The position numbers and the translations under genes were made by a program. This document shows, one piece after another, positions 12,190 to 25,170 of a DNA stretch of 64,000 nt. The notes under the pieces were generated by a model. That model ran no database searches and was not told where the DNA came from. It was given only the letters and a program-made list of their open reading frames with translations. The DNA comes from Acorus gramineus (taxonomy: Eukaryota > Streptophyta > Magnoliopsida > Acorales > Acoraceae), in NCBI GenBank assembly GCA_030737835.1, contig CM060856.1, forward strand, positions 15,045,116-15,109,115, written 5' to 3'. Position 1 is the first letter of the stretch. Each line of letters begins with the position of its first letter.

Positions 12190-13345
12190 TAAGACCACCT
12201 CCAATCCAAGTCCAATTATGGAGGGTTAAATTTATGTTTAAAGGGTGTTGTACTTCAACTATCACCATCTATTTTTTCTTATCATTTGTAAAATTATATA
12301 ATGTTAGATGAAACTCATAAATAAATATTATTATTATTAATCTATTTATAAAAAAAATTATACCGTTGAAAAGATTTCATTAAGACATTTAAAATGAGTC
12401 TAATATTAAATGGTTCTGGAGTTATTTTTATGTTAATAATTTTTTAATTAAATAAATAAAATAATTCTTGAATAATCAAATGTATGATGATTTATTTAAA
12501 ATCAATTCTAAAATAATTTAATATGAGTCTCATTTTGAAGGTCTCAATGAGATCTTTCCAACTATAGTACTTTTGTTAAAAATAGATTAACGAATCTAAA
12601 TATACATTAGGTTGAATTAATTAGTGTATAAAGTAAAAAGTGAAAAATGTGATTTGGAGGTGGCCTCCAAATTTGGAGAGTCAAATCCAAATCTTCAAAT
12701 TTGGAGGTGGATATAGAGTGTGGTTGGAGCACACCACCCTTCAAATTTAGAGAAATTTGGAGATATTGAGTGTGGTTGGAGATGCGGATGCCCCAAGCCT
12801 TTAAATATGTAGCGTTGACCCTCCATATTTAGAGAAGATTTCTTTTAAAGAAGTTACATTTCAACCATCCCCTTCATTTTTTTTTATCATTTTTAAAATT
12901 ATATAATGTTATATAGAAACTAATTAATAATGAATACTATTGAAAAGATCTTATTAAGACTTTTAAAATGAGTCTAATATTAAATGGTTTTTTAAATTGT
13001 GTTTAAATTAGTATTTTTTTAATTGAATAAAGTAGCATAATTTTTGAATAATCATACGTATGATGATTTATTTAAAATTAATTATAAAATAATTTAATAT
13101 TAGTTTCATTTTAAAGGTCTCGATGAGACCTTTACAATGATAATACTTTTATTAAAATGGATTAGTGGATTTAAATATACATTAAGTTGAAGTAGTTAGT
13201 ATACGAAATAAAAAATGAAAAATGTGATTTATAGGTGGCCTCCAAATTTGGAAGATCAAATCCAAATCTCCAGAATTTAGAGGTGGATTTAGAGGTTGGT
13301 TGAAGTACACTGTTCTCTAAATTTGAAAATATGAAACGTGGTTGG
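12190..13345. repeat. Two direct tandem copies of an AT-rich MITE, period about 605 bp
   Basis: The second half repeats the first in the same order. ATCATTTGTAAAATTATATA at 12281 corresponds to ATCATTTTTAAAATTATATA at 12886, and TGATGATTTATTTAAAATYAATT recurs in both. Termini carry GTGTGGTTGGAG and its complement CCACCTCCAA, typical of plant MITE ends. The exact boundary between copies, near 12790, is approximate. Confidence 0.65.
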
Positions 13346-13356
13346 AGTTGCTCTTA

Positions 13357-13587
13357 GGGTGCGTTTGGGTGCGCGGTTGCGCTGCGGTTGCGGTTGCAGG
13401 GAGCTGCGTTTACAATCGTGCAACCAAACAGTTTTACTGTAGCAGCTTCCTGCATATAGATTTCAGGCAAATAGTGCTCAAAAGCTGCGATTTCAAAAAG
13501 CTGAGAAAGTGAGCTTTCTGCAGAATCAGTTTTGCAATCGCAGATTCCTGCAGAATTAGTCTTGCAATCGCGCAACCAAACGCACCC
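13357..13587. mobile_element. Short foldback MITE, GGGTGCGTTTGG ends
   Basis: Left end GGGTGCGTTTGGGTGCGCGG and reverse-complemented right end GGGTGCGTTTGGTTGCGCGA form a good inverted repeat of about 20 bp. Flanking triplets are TTA and TCA, possibly a decayed 3-bp PIF/Harbinger duplication. It sits against the end of the preceding tandem MITE. Confidence 0.7.
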
Positions 13588-13629
13588 TCAGTGAGTGTGT
13601 GTAGAACATTTGCAAACACTTATTGAAAA

Positions 13630-14160
13630 GGGAAAAATCCAAATAACACCATGTAAACTGCCTGAAATCATATAACCCCCTAACTTTTTCTAAAGTCCAT
13701 ATAAACCCCTAAAAGCACATATGTAAATTCAAATAACCCACTGAGTTAAATTTTCATTAATAGATGATGAATATTCTATGAATATTTCATTTGGTTAACC
13801 ATCATTGAAAACATAACACACTAAAACCCACTTAGAATGCGTTAAAAATGTAAAAATCATTTGTAAATGATAATTTTACCCCTCTGAATATATTATAAAA
13901 TCTTATCCGAAGGAGTATAATCATCATTTATAGAGAATTTTCTATATTTTAAATACATTGTATGCGTTTTTTTGATATACTAGGATTATTAACTAGAGTT
14001 AACCAAACAGAATATTCACAAAATGTTCATTATCTATCAACGAAAATTTAACTGATGGAGTTATTTGAATTTACATGGGTGGGGTTATATGAATTTCTGA
14101 AAAAGTCAAGAGGTTATATGGATTTTGAACAGTTTAGAGGGGTTCATATGGATTTTTCCC
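13630..14160. mobile_element. Mutator-like MITE, GGGAAAAATCCATAT ends
   Basis: The left end GGGAAAAATCCAAATAACACC pairs with the reverse-complemented right end GGGAAAAATCCATATGAACCCC. Flanks TATTGAAAA (13621-13629) and TATGGAAAA (14161-14169) match at 8 of 9 positions, the 9-bp duplication expected of Mutator-type insertion. Related end sequence occurs in the second TLP gene's intron at 22702. There is no transposase frame. Confidence 0.78.
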
Positions 14161-14169
14161 TATGGAAAA

Positions 14170-17100
14170 ACATACCTTTTGTTCTGAAATTTGAAGCAAA
14201 ACTTTTTAATTAATCAAGTCTTCATTTATTTAAAAACACGTTTGTAATTTATTACTGCATAAAATAGGACACCTCAATGGTGTGGAATGGGATGGAAATT
14301 TGTTGTGAGGATACAAACTGTCTTTATTTGCATGCAGACAAATGCAGTGTCTGGGGAAATAAAAATTGCATGTTTCATGGGGATGAAACGTTAGCCATGT
14401 TAGAGTGTTAGGTGGCAAAACATCTGAAACACAAGAAAAATTCACACTCATGAGATTCTTTACAATCATATCTGTAAAGGATCAACAGGGGAAAAAAAAA
14501 TCAATCCTACCCAACCGTGTCACTAACATTTGAATTTGTCTTTGTCGTATAAACATAAAATCAAAGGCCTTTGTACTTTGATTGAATGTGCACATGGACA
14601 GATTTTGTGTTTCAAAAGCGAAATATTTTAAAACGCGAATCCAATTCACATTTTCAACATTTATCTTTTCAAAGATATTTTTACCTTTTTAAATAAAAAA
14701 ATCTTAAAAAACTAATAAAATAACGTTTTTTAAAAACTGAATTTAAAACACAAGATTTTAAAACTCAACATTTTAATCACATATCCAAATGCAGCCTTAA
14801 TTTCATGATTAATCTCAATTTCAATGGGTTATCAAAATCGAGGGCCACATTGATAGTAAAGTTTGAAAGACATGAACCTGTATATCAGTGACACACAAAT
14901 TTATAGGGATATATAGAGACAGTTCTTTGAATAATTAGACAAGCCTGGTGACTCACCCATAAGGATACAATATGTTAGCTGGCCTGTCCTAATCAGACGG
15001 TTACTCATTTGTCTTTGTACACAACTACTATATGGCATAATTAATTATGAAAACATGTGTTAACATGCAATTTATCACAACTATGCAAATATAAGTTTCC
15101 AGGATCATGAAATTGATAAGATTAGTGAAAACTTTACCTGTTGTCTGATAAGATGTTTGTTTTTCAATTACATTCACCTGGTAGTTGAAGTGGAACTATC
15201 TCCCTTTTTTTTTATATGTATATTTGAGAACAAAAATGCCATCTTATTTGTTTGGATATTATCAGGGAGTGTCCACTAGAAAATCAGTTTGCAATCTTCA
15301 TACCTTTGATATTTTGAAAGTGTATAATAAAAACATGTAATTTCATAAAAATGAAATGTATATACTTAAATTGTAAATATTACTTTACATGTTTCAATTG
15401 ATGAGGGCATATAAAGATGCATACGATCCACATGTGCATATCAGTATACGAATCAAGGGCTTGTTTTGACACGGCCGACAGGAATCCTCCTCAAACACTA
15501 GGAATCAACGGTCGGGGCAGCGTCAACCGACCATACACGTTTACTCTGTACTAAGAATATATAATTAAGATAATTACTAATGTTGTATATACATTTGAGT
15601 ACTTTACTTTTGTTTTTTTTTTGTACCAAGGCTATGTATCTAGAGTAGGTTTTAAATGGGGCGGCATGACCCATGATCTCTGAAGCCCACCACCACCGGG
15701 CACCAGCCCGCCCACGAGGAGCTCTTCTTTGTTTATTTCAAAGGATTTCCTACTTGCTTATAACAAGGCTCGATCCCATGTCTCCTCTAGAGGGGAGGGT
15801 CTCCAATGCCAACAGGGCATAGGCATTGGGGATGAGTACATTAGTTTTGTCAATCCCCTGATGAGAAGATTGATTTCATTCTTTCAAATTCTAAATCTAG
15901 TACTAGAGTTTGAATCCTTTTTTTCTTATTGATTTTTCATGAAATTTGCTTTTCTCTCTGTTTGCAGTCACCACGGCTTGTGCACACTACAGTTGTCATG
16001 GTTGCAAGAACGTTCCGTTTGTGCATGCACATAAACTTATAGATCATCTATCTAAATTTTTTTTATTATTACATGCATGTTTTAATTTATTTAGATCGTG
16101 TTTGACTTTCATTATGGGATTATCATATCATCATGTTACAAATCAAATGGTTGCTGTTTTTTTTTTAAAAAAAAATTTCATGTATATTATAATTGATTGA
16201 TTTTTAATATAATAACGTGGCAACACCACGTAAATCAAGCAAATACAAATATAAATAAAAACAAACAGATAAGCTGAATCCATTCCACTCCATTCAATAT
16301 CTAAATTTAGCACTCTTTTAAACACGTGTCAGTTTTTTTTTATTGGATGCCAATTAAAACTGAAATCAAAATCTGCTGGATCACATCAGTGCTCTTTTTA
16401 CACCCACCCAAAAAAAAGGGAAAAAAAAAAAGAAAAAAGAAGGAGACGCTGACGTGTAGCTGGTGACTCCCGCCCCCATCATCATGTGCTCGTCCGACGT
16501 GGCGACGGTTCTTTTTGACTCCACTAGTCATTCCACGTAAGCGTGAGATTGACCGTGGAATTTCAACACGTGGAGGTCAGCGTATATTGTCGGGTAGGAA
16601 GCCAAGGTCGTCGAATAATAATAATTATTATTATTTTGTCTCAATTATTTCAAGCTCACTTGGTCTTGCTTATTCGTAGCCTGATTTATCATAACTAAGA
16701 TATTTAGATGTGGCTGACTGATTAGTTTCTATAATTTCATGCAGAATCCAATTATATATAGGCTTTATATATTATATAGAATAGAAAAGGAGAACGATTC
16801 CCTCACAAATAATTATTAATAAAAAAATATAACAAAAGTTGGTATTAAAAGATGCTAATAAATTGACTAACAAGCATTACAAACAGGTCTTCCAAATATG
16901 ACGATTACGATCATTTTATTAAACCTTTTTAGGAAGAGATGAGAAATAAGAAATTTTATTAACTAGGCCAGTCTGTCCAAAACCAATAATTTAATTAGGG
17001 CTTCATGCCTTGCCTGTGATACGATTCGATTCTTCTTATTATTATTTTATTTTCAGTAGTGATATCATGCATGTAGTGTGTCATTTAATTTGATTTTCGA

Positions 17101-20100
17101 ATCACATGGAAGGAGTGGACACATCACATGCATGCATGAACTTGGACACAGCTTACCCCACATGTCGATTATAAAGTCATTAATTATATAAACTCCTACA
17201 GTAACATTTTGAGCACCCAAAACAGACCACCTTCACTGAAGTGGACATGCACCACACGTCATAAAACCTACATTGATTTGAATGCTATATATGTTTCATG
17301 AACTCCCATGCAAAATGAAACAACACATAACATGCCTGAATACTAATTCCTATGTTTGTTGAAACACAGATTGGGGGATAGATAATGCCTTGTCCCCTTT
17401 TCCTATAATTCCCATTAAAGGTTTCGCCAATGTGTCACACACCCATATCTTTGGACATAATTCGTGTAAAGTTACAGGATCATGTCATATAGATAAGGTC
17501 ACTTGTATTGTATGCTTTTGATCGATGTTCTATCTCTCTCTCAATCAGCTGTGTGTCACCCCTCACTACATGTTTCTTCTTTCCATGAATGATCCAATTA
17601 AGCAAAAGGAGACCCCCTCCCCCTTTCCAAAAATGTCACTTTTAGTTTTTTTGTAATCTCAGCTTTTGCGTATGCAAATTAAATGGATGATAAGATCCAG
17701 AGAGGGGGGGTCAAGAAAATCAATAAAGTTTAATTTTTGCATGGTGGAATCCTTCCACTGCATGGGCTTTCTTATAAAAAAGTTGGTCAAAAGAGAGGGG
17801 ACATGACACTTTAATTTATAGGCTATATGTAAATAGTCAGCCAAAAGGCCCAAGACAGGATAACAAAGAAGATCTATTATTATTAATTTGGATAATGTTG
17901 GGGATTTTACAGTGCGCAGTCGTGTATAGTCTTTTCGTGGTTTCAATTTTTTTTTTTTTTTTTTTTATGTATACTTCATTTGCGTTAATGTACCAATGAA
18001 TCAGTTCTTAGTTGTCTGCCTGTATTCCTTTTAACTAATGCAAAGAAATAGTCAGTCCACCGGTTCAAAAAAATAAAATAAAGTACCAATGAATCATAAA
18101 TATCAATTTGTATAGAAAGTAAAAGTTGCATGTTTTACATCTAATGAGCTCGTTAGAGTAAAATGAGACTGCAAAAATGATAGTATAATAGCAATGTTTT
18201 TTTAATTTTGTTCTTGAGAAGCATTCATCCTGTTCCATAAAAGATGACTCAGCTAACCATTACTTTGCATGAAAATATTAGTATAGATTATGAATAAAGT
18301 GTTGGACATACTTGGGTTTTGGGTACTGTCTTGCTAACATAAAGAAGGGTGTTGATTCAGGCGATCATTTTTGGAGTCAGAGTGGCATTTATATATGATA
18401 CTACATGTTTTTTTTTTTTTTTTTTAAAAAAATATACCTTAAATGCAATTTATTCTATTATATACTTAATTTTATGTAAAAATATATATTTCGATCACTA
18501 GATAAAAATATCTTGAAAAATTCAAAATAATTAAGACCGTAGCACATCAAGTTCCCAATACCCAAGCCATTTTTATTTGAAAAATGATACGTCCAGTCTA
18601 CACATTTTATTTTTTAATCATATACTCTTTCAAATGAAATACATGTTATCATATAAAATGAAGTATATACTGAGATACATTAGTTTATTTTTTTTCAAGT
18701 TAAAAAATTGATAAAAAAATTTACGTCATATACTATGATAAAATCCTATATACTATGATAGTGCAGTATATACTATGTTATGAGCTGTAAAACAGACTGA
18801 TTGTATTTAGCTGACTAATTCATGGGGGCCCATTAACATGCATGGCCCAACAGTAACACACAGTCCTCTGATGCAGAAAAGGTTGCAATACACAAGCCGC
18901 CATTCAGGGGAAAAAAAAAAGCATCTTCACTTGGAAGTTTATGTTTCTCTATTCCTTTAACCTGTAATTATTAGCTTCATAAACACATGTAGGAAATCCT
19001 GGGATCTCAACTAAATTAAATTATATTCTTTGACCCTCCTAAGTCCTAACAGCTAACCTATTATCCATGACTAAAGTCACGTAATTTGACAGAACATAAT
19101 GTTCGTTTTTGACTTTGGTTATATATATTTGCATATTTAAATCGTGAAAAGCAAGTCTTAATCATCCAAACAGTAAGCGAAGTTCGGTCAGATTACGCAA
19201 CGAGATGTTTAGAATCACTTACGGAACCTTCGTGGACAATATGATGTGCCAGATATTTGGAATTCAACTTAGCTAAAATTTAATCGTTTATGAATCAATT
19301 TAAATAATTTACAACGCGACGGTTATCTTTAACACTTGCTAATAATATAATATTAAGTCAGTGTCAGTGCATTTGGCTGTTTGGACAATATGGTTTTTCA
19401 TGGGAATCTATTGTCGAAGGGGATGTGTTATTGTATCACATGTATTGATGTGTTTGGTTGTATGATTTCAAAACTTATTTTAGACATAAAGTGGATTTAA
19501 AACTGATTTTGGTTTTTTCATAGTTTCTGAAAAACTTAAGTTTTAGATAATTTTTCACGTAAATTTGTCTGCAGCTTTTGGTATATATCAGTTTTTCTGT
19601 TTAAAAACAGGTTTGAAAATTTTTTTCCTATAAATTTAAAAGCTACTCAAATTTATTTCCAAACAGGTTCATAATTGACGTTATTGGTCTGTACACTATT
19701 TGAGTCATTCATGTAATCGCCCCTGTATCAAAATTTTGCATGCATGCGTATACTTTATGTTAAATTATTTAAAAAATGTATGCTTTTATAATTGATTTAT
19801 GTAAATTTTTTTTTTAATTTACAGCATGTTGTGACTATATTATTTATTAAGGTCCCATTTGAATTGATATGCATTTAATGGAGTTTATATTACAAAAGTC
19901 AAAGATGATTTCAAATGTCACTCATTTTCGCTTCTGCGTCTCAAACTCATAATCTTCGATCATTAATTTTTTCATATTTAAAGATCTGTCAAAACAATAT
20001 TTTTGAAAGTCAATCAGATTTTTAAAATCACTGGGGTGGCCAAGTGTAATATTTTTCATAACTTTAGGAAATCTTTGTTTTTGAGAGTTGTGTTATTTGA

Positions 20101-22424
20101 AATAAAGAAATCCAGGATTGGCTAGTGAATAAGGATAATGTGGGGCAGACAGAGAGAGCGTAGGATGAATGGATGATAGGGAACCATCTTTTTATAAGGG
20201 TGGAGATTTTTTTTTTGTGGGTAGAAGGGGTGGAGTTTGATTAACATTTTGTGTGCAGACAGAGAGAGCCTAGGATGATAGAGAAGTCCACATATTTCTT
20301 CAATAGTGCGTTACTTTTGTTGATTTAGCATTTGTTTCCCGATATTTTCTAAGACAGCGTCTCCAACAATTTTTGAAAAACGCAGTTTTTAAATATTATT
20401 TGTCTAAAATTTGTATGTTATCCCAATTTTTCTGTTTGGTTACACAATTATAAAAGCATCTTTCTACAAATGCAAAAATTGTTCAATTATGCAATCAAAC
20501 GCTGCTTAAACCCTGTTTAGGGTTCCACATAAGTGTACTTGGGATTGAAATTTTGGATATATAGCTATTGGGGTATTTTCATCATCACTTCTAAATTTAG
20601 TGTTTTTTTGGGTTATATGAAATATAAATAGATTATTTTAGCTTCCCATAAATTACTATTGGAAATTGTACTACTTTATTCAAGTATAACTGTTAGATTT
20701 TATCCATGTCAAATAAACATTTTTGTATTATCATATCCTATTATGCATTCTAAATGAAGGTTAACATCCCGACTCATGATAATAATACTCTGTGTTGAAG
20801 ACTCGAAAAATTTACGTGTCATATAGATGACATAAAAATGCTTAAGTTGAGTGTGTATGATTTTTTTTCTTTTCAATAGGATCTCTTTAAAAATAATTTC
20901 ATATTATCTACAATAGCATTATTTCTTATCAACTCATGTGATCCAGACTTTTCAATGCTTTGTTGATAAAGTGAAGGGTGAATGCAGTGCATATGAGTTT
21001 GGTTTAATTTCTTCCAACCCCTATCTCAGCCAATCAACATAGAAAAAAAAAATAGAGAACGTTAAAAGTGTTAGTTAAGTTGGTTAATTCTCAAGTCGCG
21101 ATATAAAACAATATCTTCAATATCAATGTAAAAACTAAAAACCTAGCATAAACTTCATCAAGCAATGTATACCAACCATACTGAATAAGCTGAAACTGTT
21201 CTGTTTTTTTCTAAAATTCATGCAATCATAAAAACCTGTCTCAAAGTAAGGTAATTGCAACCAAACAAACCACATTTTAATGTCCCTCCAAATCCTATCA
21301 CTTGCTCTCTCTCCCATACAATCCACCACCCTCACCGCCCCACCCAACCACCCCCAATAACACAACAGACTGTGCTGTCATTTTGTTCCTCCCCACCCTG
21401 AGAATCTCTCTTTTTTTATTTTAAAAAAAAAAAAGTTAAAACATCATGTTCTTAAATTGATCTCTCTCTAATAAAATGCAGGCAGCACATGCCATGCACT
21501 TGAGATTGTTGAACTTAGATTAGAGAAATTCTGTTTTGGTCGGTTGTCTTTGATATACCATATAACTATAGATTTATTTTGGGAGATGGATTGTTATGCT
21601 GTCATTGGTGAATTATTAATTCCCTTTCTGGTTGACTGATTGGGTATATTCCATAAGTGCATATGTGATCCTCCTCCAAACCGTTAATGGAATCTTCATA
21701 TTCCACCAAATTTCATCCGCCATTCATTCAACATGGTTTTTAATCATGTTTTTTGAACTTTATATATTAGTACATGATTGAATGCAAAATATGACAGCCG
21801 CACGTCTCACATCTTAAATATTATTTGAATCCGTGTTTAGATAACATCCACAGTTTAAACACCAAATACACATCCAAATCATTTTTTTACAAATGATACG
21901 TTGTGAACAGTGCTTTTGATAAAAAAAAATTCAAAAGCTGACGGTCAAATCGTGTCTTAATTACAACAAAATAACATTAATCTCAACACCCCAAGCAACA
22001 AAATAACACGCACTAAAGGCCATCCTTTCATATATACACACAATTTACACATACACACACACACCCACCATATTTAGACCAACAAAATAAAAGACAAATA
22101 ATTTAAAATTCTATAAAAAAAAAAAACAACATATCCTCGTCTACAAACAACCACCACCCCATGTCATCACCCCTCGGGATTTTTTTTTTTTTTTAATTTA
22201 TCACCCCTCAGAAATTGATAAACCCAATATTCAGCTCAACAAATCTTAACAAAAAAAAAAAATGTAACTCCTTGTCCATTTCTCCATCATCTCCTCGTCG
22301 GCATCCCCTGTCCCACATGAGTGCTCTCCAGAGGCATGTAATCGCGTCATTGATGAATAATTAATGAAAATCCAAAATGCGTGTGACATATCGTGATGTC
22401 ACATAATTAAAATAATATCTGTCT
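14170..22424. other. Gene-free 8 kb intergenic block
   Basis: AT-rich DNA with long homopolymers (for example poly-T near 17950 and 18405). The reading frames look like chance. ABRE/G-box-like ACACGTG words occur around 16320-16575, but no gene is beside them. A repeat related to 56285-56485 lies at 18570-18795. Fragments near 14750, 19370 and 20350 look like old MITE ends but could not be bounded. Confidence 0.55.
18570..18795 (+). repeat. Dispersed AT-rich repeat, one of an inverted pair
   Basis: Begins CCAGTCTACACATTTTATTT, includes ATCATATACTCT and TAAAATGAAGTATA, and ends in repeated ATACTATGATA words. The reverse complement of 56285-56485 shows the same order of blocks. Probably a decayed MITE family; ends are not certain. 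Confidence 0.45.
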
Positions 22425-23808
22425 TCAGAACAGCTGTAACCGCCGTGTCAAAACGGTCCAAAACCCAACCAAGCCGACCAAAGCAGGGTACGAAGGGTGC
22501 ACCGTAAGAGGTCCACCGTTTGACATCGTCTGACCGCCCAGGTACACCATCGTGTCGTTGATCAACGGCAACGCCGACGCCTGGGGATTCTCATCCAACG
22601 ATTTCTGACTGTCACGCAAAACAAAAAACCATAAAACGATGTGAACAAACCGACCTTTTCGAAACCCAATACGCAAAGCAGAGGACAGATTTTTATTATA
22701 AGGGAAAAATCCATATAACCCCTCCTAAACTGTTTGAATCCATATAAATTAGACGTGAATATCCTGTTTAGTTAAATGTGTGTTACATTTACATTGAGTT
22801 TTTATAATTTTTAATAAATCCCATGAGATTTTTGATATGCTTTATTTTTAATCAGGATTATATGTACTTCAAGAAAATTGAGGGTTTTATATGAATTCCG
22901 GACATTTAACATATGATTATTTAGATGTTTACTTTATTGTAATTTCAAATTTACCTGGACGTGGGAGGGCAGAAGGTGATCGCATAGTCAGCTCCAGCGC
23001 ACGTGAAGGTGCTGGTGCGGTCGTCGTAGGCGTAGCTGTACGCGCGAGGGCACGCGTTCTTGAAGAAGAGCGAGTACGAGCTGGGCTTGCACGTGTTGGG
23101 GTTCCCGTACGCGCCGCTGCAGCAATACTGGGGGGAACCGTAGGCCTCGCACGCGCTCCGGCACGCCACGGAGTCGCTTCCGCCACCGTCGGATTTCATG
23201 ACTACCTTGAGATCGGACGGACACGGGCCGTTCAGGTCGACGAGGCACCCGGTGGCGCTGCAGTTTCCGGAGCCGCCGCGGGGGACCACCAGGACGGGGA
23301 GGTTGTACCCATCGACGAGGCTGACGTCGTAGAAGTCGAGGCCGCCGGCGCCGGCGAGGGTGAACTCGGCTAGGGTGGCGGGGGGTGCGGCACCGCTGCC
23401 GGAGCAGGCGAGCTTGCCGGAGCCGCAGTCGCCGGTGGAGCAGACGAAGTTGCCGGTGGTGGGGTCGGAGGAGCAGAGGGTGCGGGCCCACATGCGGCCG
23501 GACCAGTTGGAGGGGGCGGAGACGGTTTGGGTCTCGCCCTTTTCGAGTGAGAAGCCCGTTGTGGGGAGTTCCGGTGTGCCGGCGCTAGAGAGGAGGCCGG
23601 GCCAGACGGTGTAGTCGCAGTTGTTGGTGAGAGTGAATGTTGCGGACAGAGCACCTGAAACAGAGTATCAAAAAAGGGAACAACTTTAGTTGTTTTAAAA
23701 CAGGGGAGAAGAAAAAAAACAGAGGAAAGGAGAGGTGGGTATTTCGGGAATACCTGATATGGAGAGGGAGAGAGAGATTAAGGTGAGGAAGAATGAATAT
23801 CTGGCCAT
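22425..23808 (-). CDS. Thaumatin-like protein (PR-5 family) with possible GPI tail, copy 2
   Basis: Second TLP gene on the minus strand. Exons 23808-23754, 23654-22955 and 22608-22425 total 939 bp (312 residues). Exon 1 encodes a signal peptide (MARYSFFLTLISLSLSISG). Exon 2 holds the thaumatin domain: NNCDYTVWPG, VCSTGDCGSG, DFYDVSLVDGYNLP, QYCCSG and AYSYAYDD, with all 16 cysteines. Exon 3 encodes a linker and a hydrophobic stretch (YPALVGLVGFWTVL) followed by the basic end TRRLQLF. That is less typical of a GPI signal than in copy 1, so anchoring is less certain. Intron phases (1, then 2) match copy 1; intron 1 is 99 bp and intron 2 is 346 bp. Intron 2 contains a fragment of a Mutator-like MITE. 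Exon 2 is strongly GC-rich. The shared structure indicates origin by local duplication. Confidence 0.93.
22702..22908. mobile_element. Truncated Mutator-like MITE inside intron 2 of TLP copy 2
   Basis: The left terminus GGGAAAAATCCATATAACCC is intact and is followed by CTCCTAAACTGTTTGAATCC, matching the ends of the element at 13630-14160. The right terminus is degraded (GAGGGTTTTATATGAATTCC). The coding exons on either side are unaffected. The right limit is approximate. Confidence 0.6.
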
Positions 23809-23882
23809 TGTTTTCTGTATCTCTGTTTCTTGAAAGATTGCAAGGAAGAGAGAGGTTCTTTGAAGGGGAGGGTTTGGGGAGG

Positions 23883-23890
23883 TATTTATA
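23883..23890 (-). promoter_or_regulatory. TATA box of TLP copy 2
   Basis: Minus strand reads TATAAATA 75 bp upstream of the ATG at 23808. That leaves room for a 5' UTR of about 45 nt rich in CTTCAAAGAACC and CTCTCTTCC words. Spacing and sequence are canonical. Confidence 0.65.
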
Positions 23891-24315
23891 AGTGGGGAAT
23901 GTCGGCAAAAAGAGTGCGAACATAAAATATCAAAATGTGGGGGTGGGGGTGGGAAATTTGTCACTGAAAGATGGGTATTTTGGGGATTTGGAAAGGGAGG
24001 GCGGGGTGAACGTTAAGAAATTGAACTTTTTTTTTTTTAGGTTGTTTAAAAGGACAAATATCGAAAATGACCCTGTCAGGTAAAATATTTATTTATGTTT
24101 TTTTTTTGTCTTGTTCTGAAAGATATTTTTTATAGTATTTGTTGGGTAGAGGAGGGTGGTCGGCGGCCGGGGGTTACGGGAGGTTAATGGCGGTGTTGGT
24201 CGCCGCCTCTGGAAGGGAGGAGAAAGTCATATTTGGTAAGCTTTTGCTTACACGTGTCTATGCACCTTGCACTATCAACTTTTTGTTTTTTTTTGAATTC
24301 TGATCTTGGGATTTA

Positions 24316-24750
24316 GCACCCGTTTGTTTCTGGTATAAGACATCGGATAATTTTATATAAGAATTTTTAAATATTTATTTATCTTTGATAACTTATGATA
24401 AAGTATGTCAGAATAAACTCTGATAAAATAGTATATAGATTCCAATTAATTTCTAGAATAAAAGTTATCATAAGTTATTCCACCTAAAGAATAAGTGGAT
24501 CCACGGTCAAATCAATTATCATAATCTCTTATAAATCATCTATTAAATCAACTATCATTATTTTTTTACTTTTTATAAATCTATTTTATTCACGTTTTAC
24601 CCAAACAATAAAATATTTATTCTTACATTTACCAACTAAAATAATTTAAAACACAATCAAACATAAAATCAATTTATCTTTATTTATGCTCGTTTATGCT
24701 TGAATAAATATATACTCTAAAATAAAATCTATTCTTGTTCCAAACAAGAC
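24316..24750. mobile_element. MITE, copy 2 of the GCCCCGTTTG family
   Basis: Starts GCACCCGTTTG and ends with CAAACAAGAC. The interior follows the element at 11740-12177 block by block (ATGTCAGAATAAACTCTGAT, GATTCCAATTAA, AATCATCTATTAAATCAACT). It lies upstream of TLP copy 2, while copy 1 of the MITE lies upstream of TLP copy 1. Confidence 0.62.
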
Positions 24751-25170
24751 TATGGATAAGAAGACTGTTTGCAACAACTACTTACATACTGGGGTTGTGT
24801 CGAATTATATCGGTAACCGTATATAAATTAAAGAAAGCTTTAATGATATTGAAGAAATGGTTATTTCAATGTGGACAGGTGTTTTGAGTTTCATGAAAAA
24901 GTGTTTCAATGTGAGTTGGCATTGTGTACCTTAGGTTAGCTCTAGCATCCGTACGTGGAGGATAAAAAAAATCTCCTCAAAACTGAGAAGCAGACACGCG
25001 TCCATGAAACGATGAGGATTTTGAACATGGTGTAGATTTTTTATACAGAGGCAGATAGATTAATATGAGTACATAGATTAATATGAGTATATATATCGAA
25101 ACCTGTGAGACTCAATTGAAAGAACATTTTTTTTTTCACCTAACTCTAACAAGTCTTGAGGGGGCAGCGG

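Noticed and set aside
16320-16575. Cluster of ACGTG (ABRE/G-box-like) words
   Set aside because: No gene start lies nearby, so a promoter cannot be supported.
22891-23614. Long plus-strand frames opposite TLP copy 2
   Set aside because: They are antisense shadows of a GC-rich exon; the minus strand encodes the conserved thaumatin domain.
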